Of a stretch of DNA of 64,000 nucleotides, positions 36,809 to 49,590 are shown in pieces. Location of the stretch: positions 59,038,599-59,102,598 of the forward strand of contig CM067084.1 in NCBI GenBank assembly GCA_034008185.1, written 5' to 3'. Origin of the DNA: Gorsachius magnificus (taxonomy: Eukaryota > Chordata > Aves > Pelecaniformes > Ardeidae). The translations under genes and the position numbers were made by a program. Positions within the stretch are counted from its first letter, which is position 1. Each line of letters opens with the position of its first letter. The notes under the pieces were generated by a model. That model ran no database searches, had not been told where the DNA came from, and saw only the letters and a list, made by a program, of their open reading frames with translations.

Positions 36809-38700
36809 TCACAATTAATTCAAATTGTAGTGATTTTTTATATTTTTACATATATTATTCTTATATTTTAATTTTGTAAAATGGAATGTAAGAAACATAA
36901 GTATTTATATAAACATATGTATTTATCTGTTTATTACTTGGAGAAATTTAGAAATTAATGTAGAAAACTATCAATCCCATTCCAAACTGGAAGCAGTAAG
37001 AGACAGAAAAAGAGAGGAAATGAAAGAACCATGAATACAGCTATGTTCATACTGGATTGTTTACATCTACAAATCATTGATAAAACACATAGCTTTACTG
37101 TTACATGTACAGAAGTGTCCTTCCAGGTTCCACATTTGTTTACGTATTCAAGTATACAGTTCAAAAATAAAATGCTAAAATTAAGCCGATATAACTCAGT
37201 ACCATAGGAAAGAACATGACCTTCATATCTTAATTTTATCATTGTAGAGGCATTCTTACAAAATTAGTTAGAAATAGAAAGAAATTATATTTCAGTTTTA
37301 ATTAAGATACAAGAGCAGTAAATTACACTGGTGAAATGGTCCAAGGGGAATAGAAGTGTTTGTTATTTGCCCCTTTACAACAGTGAGTAGAAAGTAAATG
37401 TAAAATCTTACAAAGTCCAAATAGAAGACTGAATTCTCAATGTGACACTTAGTCTTCATTTAGGCAGCAATATCCAAGAATGCAATTCCCATAACTTATC
37501 TGTTCTTCTAAGAACTTCTAAGTAATTTTAAACCGTTTTAAATCCATGAGTCTTTCAGATACCAAAGATTTGTTTCAGCTCGATAACCATTTCGGCTTTG
37601 ATATGTATTACAAGTTGCATTAAACTAACTGCTTTTCATATAAATTCTCTAACGAGTTTGATTTGGTAGGGGTGAACATAGCACACAATATCAGCAACAG
37701 AACTGAGTTTTACAGAAAACACAGAGACCAATATCTTCTCCCTGTTTCAGAAAAAGAGCTGTAGGAGGACGCTGCATCTCCTTTCAGAGGTATCTTTTGG
37801 ACAGTAGAACAACCTTGCAGGATACTTTCAGCTGTCGTTATGCCCAGTTCTGTCATGAGTTCCACAGTTCCACATGTTAGGGAAAGGGGTAGATATGAGA
37901 TGTTTTGTATATATCAGGTTTTATTATGCTCACTCAAAATGAGCTATAATTGGGTAGTATATAAGTCTATAACATGTAATAGATGATGAGCTATACCAAA
38001 CAAGTAGGATAATGCTACAAATATATGTTAAGACACATGATCTTTACTAATTTTGGCTGCTTTATTTTATAACAAATGCAAATGGTTTATTTCACGCAAA
38101 ATATAGGACTTGTTCTGTTATAGTCATCTTACTGGATTCAAGGTCATCAATAGGATTTCTTGCATGGGTGAAATGAGGAGGTTTTTAGGCATATATTACA
38201 AAAGGTCTTTTTTTTTAATAGTGTGGTGCATCTCTAAATTACCCTCACCTTAGCACCTCTTCTGAAAATTTGGATGTGGCGATTATGGATTATCATTTAT
38301 TTAGACTCTTGATGTCAGAGAGATCGAAGGCCATACAGCTTCTTACAAAGTAACTTCTTTACCGGCTTATAGCAAAAGACCTGTGTGAGACCTGTGCTTT
38401 AACAGAGCAGCTCCTTGTGCCTGCCTGTCACTGTTAATGATGTGTAATTTATGGAAATAGTAGATAGTAATTCGTAATCAGCAAAGCTGCAGTTAATAAT
38501 GCTGGAATGTATCATATAGAATTGATGTCAGATTTATGAAAAATGGAATTGACAAGTAAATTTTCTCCTATCATCAGCTTTAAGACTTTGCTTTAGAAAA
38601 GCATTCAGTCTATTCAGTACCACATTCAAAAGATTGGTTTAAATCTTATTCTGTTTATTAATTATTTATTAATAAATGCAGGTCTAACCATTCTTGAACA

Positions 38701-38729
38701 GCAAAACATTCAATAAGTGAATGTTTTGC
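38701..38729. repeat. Hairpin with 12-bp perfect arms
   Basis: GCAAAACATTCA and TGAATGTTTTGC are exact reverse complements around a 5-base loop (ATAAG). An AT-rich stretch with many TTAATATT-type words follows. It could be an end of a decayed DNA transposon or a simple local inversion; no flanking duplication is visible. Confidence 0.8.
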
Positions 38730-38902
38730 ATTATATTTTAATATTTTAAAATTTATGTTTTAATATTTGAATTCTTAATATATGAAATAAGATCCAACTT
38801 AAAGTAGTTACTTATATGGAGTAATTGGAAAGGAAAATTCTCAGGTTTTTTTTATTTGTGCTTTCGATTTTTATTATGATCTATTCTAATCATGCCAGTG
38901 AC

Positions 38903-38918
38903 AAAAAAAAAAAAAAAA
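38903..38918. repeat. A16 homopolymer run
   Basis: Sixteen consecutive A, not attached to any recognised element. Confidence 0.85.
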
Positions 38919-40904
38919 GCATTGCTATTGGCACTACACAGCTTTTCTGTGAAGGTTGTATGGATAAAAGTTATTTTTTTGTAATCACAAGAAAGGGTTT
39001 CTGCATTCTCACTGATTTTATTCCTTAAGCTACATGAAATCAGTATATAAACACAAGGTTATGAAAACTCTGCACTGTTACCTGCTCTTCTATGTTATCA
39101 GATTGCCTGTGTTATTTGAGGGTCACTTTTTTATGATACATAAGTCAAAGTATTTGGGGAACATGATGCTTTGACATGAAAAGTCTGATTCAACCACTCT
39201 TACTTCTTCAGGGTAAAACATTTCTTATTGAACTAGGCTATTAATCAGATTTCTAATCTTCATTTCCTAACTACTCCTTCAACAACTTTATAATAAAAAG
39301 CTGCATACCATCATGGGGCAGAATGTAAGAAAAATTATATTCCTCTCTGCAGTGTATGTTGGATAGACGAAGACAGTACCTTAAACACATACCTCATTCT
39401 GAATTTGACCACAGTACAGAAATATCTAGGAATATAGGGAATTCAGCAAACAGATCTTCTTGTTGTGTTCACTAAATGTTTTCTATTTCCAAATTTCCAT
39501 ATATTCCTGGTATAGTTCGAAGTTTGTTGTACAAATCTGCATGGAAAATGGCTGAAGTAAAACTCGCTTATAGCTTATCATAAACCCTTCAATTAGATGA
39601 TGTCTCTAACATTATAAAATATTCAGGACTGACATATGTACCCAAACTGTGCAAAATATAGGAAGTATTTTTAAAATGAGTCATGATAGTCATTATAATT
39701 TTGGGCTGCACTGAGAAGACGACAAATGTCTTCAGTGATGACAGTGGAATAGACAAAATATGGCACTGACAGAGTAGAGCAGATTGCTCAAGCAGCTTGA
39801 CTGATTGACTGTATCACATATCACTAGTCTGGAATAATCTACAGAATCAACACCAGCTGAAAGGAATTCCAATATTTGTCTGGTTTCTGTAGAGCTCAGC
39901 TGCTTCACAACTGATAATCTGAAACTTTTGAAAGTTTAAATAGGGAGGGTGGTATGCATAATGAGGTATATAGATGTGTCAATAAGAAATTAAAATCCAA
40001 AATCTTTGATGTATTTTCGTGGTTCCTGTTCTTGTTTGCTTGCTTGCTTTTGGGAAATACAAATTGCCTTTAGAACCAAGCATTAAGAGATGGGGAGATT
40101 CTCAGGAAGTCAAATACGGATACCTTTTGAATAATGTGCTTTTGGCACAATACACCGGTAAACTGGAGAGAGTTCTAAAGCTTGTAATACTGCATCTAGC
40201 AAAATAATGTAATAACCCACGTGGTCCTGAAATTTCTTAGCATAATTGTACTTCTGCTTTGTTATTTGTGGTGTTTACTTAAATCCTTCTTTTCTTCATA
40301 TAGTTCTGTCTCTGAGTTGTTCTGTATTCGCACACTGTCCAAGGGCCATAAATAAAAGTGGCCATAACTTACATTTAAGTCCCCTGAGCCCATGCATAGA
40401 TTTTTGGTGTGGTCTTCAATGGGACAAATGGAAGCCTAATTAATAGGAATGTAACCTAAACCCCTTGCATTAGTGAATCATTCTTCCTTCTCTGCTGCTA
40501 ACATCATATTCAAAATCTATATCAATACTGGATACATAGATAGTGAGTTAGCATATTATTCTTGGGCTGTACCAAAATCAATAGGAACTTGCTGACTTGA
40601 ATGAGCAAAGCATCAAGTCTGCAATTAATATCTCTAAAAGCCTAAAAAAATCCTTTAACCTTTATTACCAAAGCTCTATTTTAAAATAAGTACTGAAAGA
40701 ATAAAGCATGCTACTTTTTACAGACTAGTAACCTTCTGTAGGTCTTCACACAAAAAGAAAATTGCACCAGTGAAATGCAATTTATAAGGGAGGAGTAGAA
40801 GGGCAAGATTTCATAGCAGTAATTAGCAATGGTTTAGATCAAAACATAAAGAAACATCTCTACCTGAAAGTAGAGATATAAAGCCTACAATAGCGGTACT
40901 CTAT

Positions 40905-41010
40905 TTTACACAATGGCCTAGTGACTGGAACACTCCCCTAGAAACAGAAAATCCAGGTTCAGCCCCTATTCTAGCAGAAGGGAGTTCAAAACAAACCAGC
41001 CCTGCTTTCT
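40905..41010 (+). mobile_element. Possible tRNA-derived SINE relic
   Basis: TGGCCTAGTGACTGG at 40914-40928 resembles a tRNA A box, and GGTTCAGCCCC at 40956-40966 resembles a B box, with near-normal spacing. The order, with a pyrimidine-rich CTATTCTAG after the B box, recalls the tRNA-like head of old amniote SINEs such as MIR. The copy is very diverged and its 3' border is unclear. Confidence 0.35.
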
Positions 41011-44000
41011 TGATAAAACCCCTGACTAATAAAGTGATTGGAAAAGAAGGACTTCCAGGATTAAGCAACAGAAGCAAATGGATTTGGGATCTCAGTTTTG
41101 GATTTATGCATCTATTTTCTATTTCAGCATCAATTTACATAATGAATTCTTTCACTGACTCAGTTTTGTAGGGCCTAATTTCATATACTCATACAAAGTA
41201 TGCTAACTTCCTGCTTTATATCTGGGCATGTTTTATTTTTCCTGAAGCTGAAGAAGAGTAGGATTATTCTGGTAGGAGATCGTAATGCTTGGGAATATCT
41301 CAGGTTCTGAGCTCTGATTTATATTAGGTTTTATCTGGTGCCCACCTTCAGAAGGATATTTCTACAGCTTTACTGGTTTTTAATATCTGCCAAAGAGCAA
41401 ATGACAGATGCGTCTTCTGTGCAGTAAGCCATCAATCAGAAGTGCAGTGTTGTTGAAGCTGTAATAGTCTAGGGATATAAGTGAGGTAGGTTTCCAGAGG
41501 GAGATAATATCTTTAATAGAATGATGGGGAAATAGATTTTTGGGGAAAAAAGCCATACAATGCTTTGGTCTCAGACTGACTAACTGCCTGTTTCTGCCTC
41601 TTTCTCACAAGGCCAAGGATTTTATTACCTCTTCTCTTGCTACTATTCTCCTCCAATAACTATCCTATTTTCTAAAATTGTCTGGTTATTTAACCAAATG
41701 CAATTGAAAGTGTTCCAGTGTGCTTTGGTTGGAATTGTTTGAGTCTATTTCAGACTTCTGCTAAGAATCCATGTCTTTTTTCCAACTATACCAGCTGGTC
41801 CAATAAATTATACCACTTCTCCCTAAAAAAATCAAAAGTGTGACGGCTTATTATCCAAACAGATTTGTAAGTGATTGCTGGTCTCTTTGTGTGAAGGAAT
41901 TCAGATCTCACTTGTACTTTTTACTTACTGCACTGAGACTAGGGCACTTTGTGGGCTTCTGTACTCAATAGGATGACCTTTATGCAAAAGAATTAGTCAA
42001 ACTAGAGATTCTATTTGTTTTTCTTTCCTCAATAGTAAGTCTTTTATACTTCACCTACCTTAGATTACACTTAGATAGTTCATGACATAATTAACAAGAA
42101 TGGGATAGCAGTGTACACAAGGCATTGCTGTTTAGTATGCAAAATCATTACCCCACCCTTCAATAACCTTGTTAATATGTAACCTATCTGAAGTTATGCA
42201 GATGAGGTAGTGCACTTTGAGACATCCCTGCTCACTCTTTTGTGGTCCATGATGGATTTTCACTATAAGAACTGTTAATAAAATTTAGTGAAAAACATAT
42301 TAATATGTTGGTATAATTGAACTTACATGCTGTTAACACAAAGGAAGATATGTGAGAGTCAATAAATGGCCTGTGCACAAATTAGAAAGATCATGGCTGT
42401 CTTTAGAAAGCCATTCATTGTTCTAACCTATTTTTTAATTCAAATATAAAAGTACAATTACTGAGCACTGATGCTAATGACTTTGAAATACCTTTTAACC
42501 CAAACACTTATGTGCAAAGGTACTTGTTATGTGTTTGTAACATGAGTTACTAGACATTTTGTATATTACTTAGAATTACTCAGAAGAAAGTATTCTCTTA
42601 GAAGGATATTTTTTAGTATAGCCCACCAGGGGAATTGCTAATGGGAATATAAGCCAGTGCTAGGACTGATGCGTACAGACAGAGAAGCCTATGAACAGCC
42701 TCAGTGGGCTTAGTATGAAACAACGCTTTCAGATGTGACAAATTGTGGTCAGGTGTTCTCCAGAACTGAGTTTAGATGTAAATGGAAAGACCATGACCTG
42801 CCCTTATAGTGGCATATGAATGAGATTAGAGAAGGAAGGACCTTTTATTACTCTTCATAGCTTAGTTGTGTCACAGCGCAACTAAGAATAGAGAATAGCA
42901 TGCGCAGAGTTTCTACTTGCACTGTTTAAGTAAAGAGGGGCCAGGAGTCGTCAGACCTTTCTGCTCCCAGCCTCTTGCACTGATGCAATGGAAAACCGCA
43001 TGACTTTCAAAGATAAAGAGGACATAAAGAGGCATAGAACTGGTTTGCAAGTACTATTCACCCAAGGAAGATCATGAGACTGCAAATGTTTAAAAATTGC
43101 ATTACGTTAGAAAGGTATTTCAAAAGTAGATGTAGCATTAATAGCAGCTGTATAAGCATTTAAAACAGCAAGGGTATCAAAAAGGGATTCATTATATTTC
43201 TAATGAAGCTATTTCAGGGAATGTCTGAAAGTTATTTTGGAAACACCATGCTTATTCAATAGAACAGTATTGCTTTGTCAGGCAGTAACCCAGCTCCTTG
43301 GTGAATAAACTTGAAATCAATTACCTTATTGTGAAAGGATTATTACCTTATGGAAAAATACTGTGATGCTTTTCATATAACAGGACAGCAAATATTTGTG
43401 TTGCTAACTTTTCCTGCTGTTTGAAGAAGCACTGTAAAGATCTGGTTAGAAGTTGGAAAGTCTTTGCTGTTATAAAAACTGAGCTGAGAAACCATCTGGG
43501 AGGAACACAGCATAATCTAGGCTGGGGTGACTAAGCATCTGTTCTGGAGTTCTGCCTATGCACAGCGTGGAGGTTTTGAAAACACTACAAGGAGAAATAG
43601 TGATACTTTTGAGCTGAGTTTTGTATAAGTGCACCTAAATGTTCATGCAGAAAAATAATTCAGTCTGTTTGTTTACAGACTGTTATTCAGCATCCTCTGG
43701 GATGCAAATAAAATCATGTTGTGAGTTGGTTTCCATGTTCTTTCTTTTCTCTAAAGCCCCAAGGACCAAAATGGCCAAAACACCTGAAAATTTTGAAAAG
43801 TTCCATGAGCAATCCTACAAGCAACAACTTATTTGAACATTTTAGAAAAAAAGTAAATTAAAATACTAGCAAAACAGGAACATTGTGGGTCACGGTAACA
43901 TTCATCACACATTTAGATGCGTGGAAATGTCAGTCTCAGTGGTAAGACAATCCCAACTGCTTCTTTGCCAAGTACAGCCACTGTTACAATTAAATGTTCT

Positions 44001-45097
44001 TTTAGACAATGTGGCACAGATCAACACCCAGTTCTGTAGTGCTCCAGGGCTTCTGACATGTTTAATTACTGCCAGGCATAGATTTCATCAGATCTAGAGC
44101 AATCTTCTCACTCCTTGCCTCTCTAGATGTATAGCTTACTTTGTAGAGCCTGCTTTTCGTAAGTGCCATCTCACTGTTGTTCTGTAAGGCTTGGTTCTAT
44201 GTCCAGAGCCAGTATTTCTGCATCTAGACTTATAGATAGGGATATGCATGACATTCAGCATGATCCCAGTCCTCATCCAGATCACAAACAAATTGAAATA
44301 CAGCATGGCTCCTGTGCGATCCATGTAGATTACTTTGGGAAGTAGAGCATTTGGTATGTTCTAGGTTTCACCTCATTAGAGATATAGATCATACCCCTTA
44401 TCCTTTTGACTTATCCCATGTTTTAAAATCACCATTTGCAAGGACTTTATTTTTCCCTTATACTTCTTTGTATTTTTGAATATTAGCCTTGATTCTGTAA
44501 AGCAGACAACCTCTTTTCTCTTTTAAAAAATTTTCTTTAAATTTTGTCAGTCAGCCTTATAGTGTTGATCTCGATGCCCTTGCTATTTCAATTTTATTGC
44601 ACTCCCAAGACTAGCGGTCTTTTCATGGCTTTGTAGAAAGGGGTTAAATACTGTTTTACATGCCAGGTTACAAGTTCACATGCTTTCTAATCTACTGCTG
44701 AAAAGTATTGTGTTCCCATTTGGCAGCAGATGTCCTGTCAGAAGCCTATCACAGCCAATAGGCTGAGAAATGTTGCTTCCCAGGACAACAAAAAACAAAC
44801 CAAAGAGAAGTTTTGCCACAGTAGTTTTTGGGTTCACCAGAAAGGTAACTGGGTGAAACTAAAGGGCCAGTGCATCCAGCAGAGATTGGTTTAGGCTGCT
44901 TATTTTAATAGATCTTTCTTTTACCTTTTTTGTTGTGCTTTGTAATATTATTATGAATTGCATAATATCTGCAACTTCTAGTAGCTATAATTGAGTGGGG
45001 TTTCTTTATTATCTCTGGAGAGTTCCTAGAACTCATCATTATAGAGAATAATTGACCTTGGCACTTTATACGTGCTGCGTAAGAACATATGCCATAG

Positions 45098-45645
45098 TGT
45101 GTTGGTTTTGGCTGGGGTAGAGTTTATTTTATTCACAGTAGCTAGTATGGGGCTGTGTTTTGGATTTGTGCAGGAAACAGAGCTGATAACACAGGCATGT
45201 TTTAATTATTGCTGCGCAGGGCTTACACAGAGCCTTTTCTGCTCCTCACCCCACCCCACCAGTGAGGAGGCTGGGGGGGGCAACAAGAAGCTGGGAGGGG
45301 GCACAGCTGGGACAGCAGACCCCGACTGACCAAAGGGATATTCCATACTGTATGACATCATGCTCAGTGCATAAACTAGGGGAAAAGCTGGCTGGGGGGC
45401 CTGCTGCTCAGGAACTGGCTGGGCATCGGTCAGTAGGTGGTGAGCAATTGCATTGTGCATCACTTGTATATTCTTTTATCATTATTATTATTTTCCCTTT
45501 CTTTTCTGTCCTGTTAAACTGCCTTTATCTCAACCCACAAGTTATACCTTTTTTTCTGATTCTCTCCCCCATTCCACTGAGGGAGGGGGTGGAGTGGGTG
45601 AGTGGCTGTGTAGTGTTTAGTTGCCTGACGGGTTAAACCACAACG
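45098..45645 (+). mobile_element. Endogenous retrovirus 5' LTR
   Basis: About 548 bp that aligns end to end with the solo LTR at 34849: start TGTGTTGGTTTTGGCTGGGG, the TATGGGGCTGTGTTTTGG block, a CRE-like site, and end GGTTAAACCACAACG, where the final CA has decayed. It shares the ATT-repeat insertion with the 18686 half. Unlike the other copies it is followed by a primer-binding site and retroviral leader, so it is the 5' LTR of a provirus rather than a solo LTR. Confidence 0.9.
45353..45376 (+). promoter_or_regulatory. LTR core promoter: CRE-like site and weak TATA
   Basis: TGACATCA at 45353-45360, then GTGCATAAACT, where the TATA box of the 18796 copy has become CATAAA. The shared position with the other copies supports the assignment. 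Confidence 0.5.
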
Positions 45646-45653
45646 GTCCTTTT

Positions 45654-45671
45654 TGGTGCCCAATGTGGGGC
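45654..45671 (+). promoter_or_regulatory. Retroviral primer-binding site, Lys-tRNA-like
   Basis: TGGTGCCCAATGTGGGGC lies 8 bases after the LTR. It equals the well-known 18-mer complementary to the 3' end of tRNA-Lys(1,2) except at two places. Both differences are C-to-T changes within CpG, the usual decay of methylated DNA. Reverse transcription of the virus would have been primed here. Confidence 0.7.
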
Positions 45672-45764
45672 TTGAAGGGTTGAGATAACAACAGATCTAA
45701 CCAGAGCATGTTAAAACAAATTTGTTATAAGTATTCATTACTATGTTAATAGTCTCTGGTCGCA

Positions 45765-46022
45765 ATGTTTATTTATTTGCTCTCAGAGCTGTTGTGCGTG
45801 TTCTCGGAGCTGTGCTATGTAGCACCTCACTTGCTGTATACATTACCTGTTGTGCTGTTTATCATCACTGGGGGCTGGATTAAGACTGTTTTGCTGTATT
45901 GGGTAACACTGGTTTATGACATGACAAAATTACTGGTGGTGAGACTAATCTGGTATTTGTACTCAGCATTGCTGTCATCTCCATACTTCAGGAACCACCT
46001 CTCAGAAACTATTAATAATTAG
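45765..46022 (+). pseudogene. Hydrophobic 85-codon open frame in provirus leader
   Basis: The frame encodes a strongly hydrophobic peptide with two or three possible membrane segments (SELLCVFSELCYVA, then LYTLPVVLFIITGGWI). It lies before the expected gag start. I do not recognise it as a standard retroviral protein, and it may simply be leader sequence that happens to be open. Function unknown. Confidence 0.35.
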
Positions 46023-46331
46023 GCTCTTTACCTTTTCTTCTCAGAGAGCCAATTTATGGGGGAGGCAAGTGGGGGACACTTCTCCCACTCCTTCACCTTC
46101 CCCTTCTCCTCCAGGTTAGTTACAATAGCTCTTGAGAATTCTGAATGTCCTTGGGATGTTCAAAGCAGCATGTTCCTATTGCTATGTCTCCTGAATGTGT
46201 TTCAGATCTTGTTTAAAGTTAAACAACTATTTCAGAATACCACCCAGAGATCTGCCCCAAGGCTGAATAGTTATGAGTGGCAGGGTGTGTGGGAGATTAT
46301 GGGCAAGTACTGAGGACAATGGGCACCTCCA

Positions 46332-46541
46332 GTGTTTTGGAACATCACCCCTGAACAAGTGCAGATTCCTGAAAAACTAGTAAAGTATTTGGAAAAAGTA
46401 TGCTGTCACCCTGGTAAATCCAGAGAGACACAAATCCCTGCAACATGCTGGGGCCTGGCCCACACCTACCAAGCCCTGTGTAACACTGTTTGGTACCCTC
46501 GAGGGGGTGTAACACAACGCAAAATGGATTACATCTTATAA
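46332..46541 (+). pseudogene. Possible gag-region fragment
   Basis: A 69-codon open frame within the retroviral internal region, rich in Lys, Cys and Trp (LVKYLEKVCCHPGKSRE near its middle). Its place after the leader suggests a gag-proximal origin, but no capsid motif or zinc knuckle is present. It is a fragment at best. Confidence 0.35.
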
Positions 46542-46545
46542 AAGG

Positions 46546-49519
46546 TTTCTGCCTGTATTCTGAAAGATTCAAGTTAAAAGAAAATGCTTCCTTCAGCATT
46601 GTCCCTTACTGTAACCATCTATTTCTCTCAAATTAACCTATTTAGTAATCCATTCTAGGCAGTGTTTAACTCCTGCTGTTCGTTTACACCTATTTCTAAT
46701 TCCTTCTGCAAATGTCACTGAGGCTCACTTTTCAGGCTGGTGCAGATGTCTAGACTGTCATCACAAACTGGGCCCAAGCTAGCACTGGTTAATGAACCAG
46801 ATAAGGAGGAAAATGTTAACTAATGGAATCTCAGGTGAAATATTGATAAGAGTGCAAGGAATTACCAGTAGAGTAATTAAAAAGGGCAAGAGCAAGCTAA
46901 ATCACATGGATATAATTTTAACTTGATTACTAATGAACAAAATATTTCCTAGGATAGCATTTAAGGCCAGCCTGAGCTAGGAGAATACTAGCACTAAAAT
47001 TTATATTCAAAAGATATTTGTATTTACTAATATTTTGAAGATGAGATTGTACTCATAAATATAGAACAGATAAAATAAATCTTTCCAGAACTAAAGTGCT
47101 TTAGGGCGGATGAATTGGCAACAATTAATACTCATACACATTGTAATAAAATGTTCATGAAGTTTATTATTTGCCATTCTTATCAACTAATTAAAAACAT
47201 CTTCAGGGTGGAATGTGTAATAAATGGGTTGGAGAGAAAGACAGAATGGATATAAACACTTTTTCTTCCCTTGAATATCACAATGACTGTTGACTCATGA
47301 CACATTAATTCATGCTACAGAAAAGAGCAGTAACAGTATAAAAAAGACTATATATTATAGTATGAACTGTGGGTATATTAGGCAGTCTGGCTGTAAACTA
47401 ATTTTATATGTTGAGATATAATTAATGTGCTGAATTATACTTCTAATGTGGAGTCCGTAGGAAACTACTTGGTATCACTGGCTAGCAATGAAAAGTGAGA
47501 GCTTATTCTGCAAAGCTGAGAGACTCCAGCCTATTATCTTTCCCATTTGTGTAATAGACTAATAAGCTCAGAGGAGATTTCCTATCCATAGAGCCTTGAT
47601 CACGTCTTTGGGAGCTACTTTCTATGGTGACCCTTGCCAAGTAAAGTAACTATTTTCAGGGCAAGATTTGCAGTGGTCTTCAGAGCAAATAGAGAGAAAT
47701 GTGCAAGACAGAGCAGAGTAATAAAATCTGAATGAGTCACAACATATGTTGATTCATCTTATCACTACGAGGCGAAGTATGCACATATATTCCCCTGATA
47801 CTGTTTCCCTTTCCGAAACCTGTCATGTGAACTTTGGGAGCTGAATCTAGGTAAGGAATTAAAAGGTAGTTTATCTGTTAAGTTATACCAGTCTATGTGT
47901 GTAAGGGTGGGGTTGATACTATTAAAATACTAGTGGGGGTGGCGCTGATATTAGCAAATTGCCTGTTTATACAGAATTATTATGCAAAATGTTTGTAAGT
48001 GTCTTGCTTATTTGTGAAAAAGATGTGATTTTTTGGTTAGTTCAAGTATTTGTCAAAAATCATGGTTAGTGACGAAATATAACCTTAACGTAATACAACA
48101 GTTGTATTGAAGTAGATTTTTAAAATTGCTCTGGTAAAAAAAAGAATGTTTTAATGTAGTTATTGATAAGATTAAGATCCTTAGAAAATAAACATGTAAA
48201 CAGATGAGGTATAAAGTTCATTTTTGGGAGTAACACTTAGAAATACTCCCAAAGTTATGTTTCTCTTTTGCCTTGCTTCCAAAGAACTCAAAGGAATGAT
48301 TTGATTTTCAAAATAAAAATATTACCTTTAATTTTCAATTAATGATTGAATAAACTTGAGACATTTTGTAATAATTTTAGTGAGACTTGTCAGAAACAAA
48401 CTGAACAGTAACAACTGTTAGTAGACACTCATTTTATCTGAATTTTAAAACCAGCATGGTTACAGACAACAGTTCTAAAAATTATAATCTCGTATTTCCA
48501 GAAGGTGACAGAGGCTTTCCTTTTAGTCCTGTGTAAGGGAAAACGTTTCAAGCAGACCTCTGGTGTGCCTATTACACAGGCCATTTTATATGTCCTATTT
48601 CTTTTCCAAATGTTGGAGGAATAGTGGGTAGAACTGTAAAGACAGGAATATACACAAGATGCACAGTAAATGAGGGATTACTACCCCTAATCCCACCCTC
48701 CAAAGTAAGGTGTGGTGTAATGTCCCTAAGTGTTCGGGCTGTGCAGGATTATCACTGCTCATACTTTCCCTACTAATGAAAGCAGGCAGAGGGAGGATAT
48801 AATTAAGTTCTAAGGACAATAGATTATGCAGCTGGTATATATAAAAACATAGGCAATCCAAAAGACTTCTTGAACAGGTTAAATGTATGTATTTTGATGA
48901 AGATAAACTTAGATAGTAAGGATTTTGAGATTAATACTTTGATTCTGCTTTTTAATAATACAAAAAAAATATTTTACCTGAACTTGTCCACTAGTTACAG
49001 AAAGAATGTGAGTATAAAAAGGATTATAAGGCCAAAATAGCCTTCTGGAAAGATTACCATATTGCTGAAAAGGCCATAAAAAAAAGGAAAAAAAAAAAGA
49101 AGGATAAAAGGGGAAATGAAGCAGACCTCAAAGGTAAAGTCTATAAGCTTGTTTCAGTTCTTAGATCTTTAAAGTCAGAAAGTAATGAATTATCTTCAGA
49201 CAGTGGGGGAAAGGCATTACACAAGTTAAAAGATTTCAAGGAGAAGGAGATGTATTAGCATACAGGGAGGATATCAACTTTATATCAGCTTAACATAACA
49301 AAAATAGCAAGGGAGCAGGAATTAATGCGATTGAATACTAAGGGTCTCTCTTGAATGCTGGATGAGTAGCACAATGCGAACCATTAAAGAATCAGCACTT
49401 ATTAAGTTACTGTACAAAAATGCTCAAGAGTAAAGTTGTTCACTAGCATAGAAACAAATAATTGCTGAATGATGGTAACTGTCACTGATGACCACTGTAT
49501 CCTTATACTGTGTGATGAT
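46546..49519. other. No recognised feature
   Basis: AT-rich DNA. Interrupted A-rich runs at 49078-49099 are simple repeats. Confidence 0.4.
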
Positions 49520-49590
49520 CATAGAATCATAGAATGCTTTGGGTTGGAAGGGACCCCTAGAGGTCATCTAGTCCAACCCCCTCTTGGTCA
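49520..49590 (-). mobile_element. CR1 3'-end fragment
   Basis: On the plus strand it begins with two CATAGAAT octamers and continues TTGGGTTGGAAGGGACCCCT and GAGGTCATCTAGTCCAACC. This is almost the exact reverse complement of the 3' UTR of the 4516 copy. Only about 70 bp of the element were inserted, an extreme 5' truncation. A plus-strand open frame crosses it but is unrelated. Confidence 0.9.

Larger units (their letters stand above)
35426..45097. other. About 9.7 kb without recognised gene
   Basis: Very AT-rich in parts (36800-36950, 38640-38790). All open frames are below 96 codons and look like chance. Small items noted separately are a 20-bp palindrome, a 12-bp-arm hairpin, an A16 run and a possible SINE relic. 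Confidence 0.5.
45646..46545 (+). mobile_element. Provirus leader and gag-proximal remnant
   Basis: About 0.9 kb of internal retroviral sequence downstream of the 5' LTR. It starts with the primer-binding site and a stretch rich in short open frames. No protease, reverse transcriptase, integrase or envelope motifs and no 3' LTR are found before the similarity ends near 46545, so the provirus is heavily deleted. The exact right border is not visible. Confidence 0.6.

Noticed and set aside
44136..44345. Overlapping 60-codon frames on both strands
   Set aside because: Short, without motif or context, and expected by chance.
45206..45636. Frames of 124 (+) and 85 (-) codons
   Set aside because: They lie in the 5' LTR at 45098 and follow its GC-rich U3; similar frames occur in the other LTR copies for the same reason.
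49078..49101. A-rich run as a possible retroelement poly-A tail
   Set aside because: Interrupted A runs with no recognisable element upstream; CR1 does not end in poly-A.
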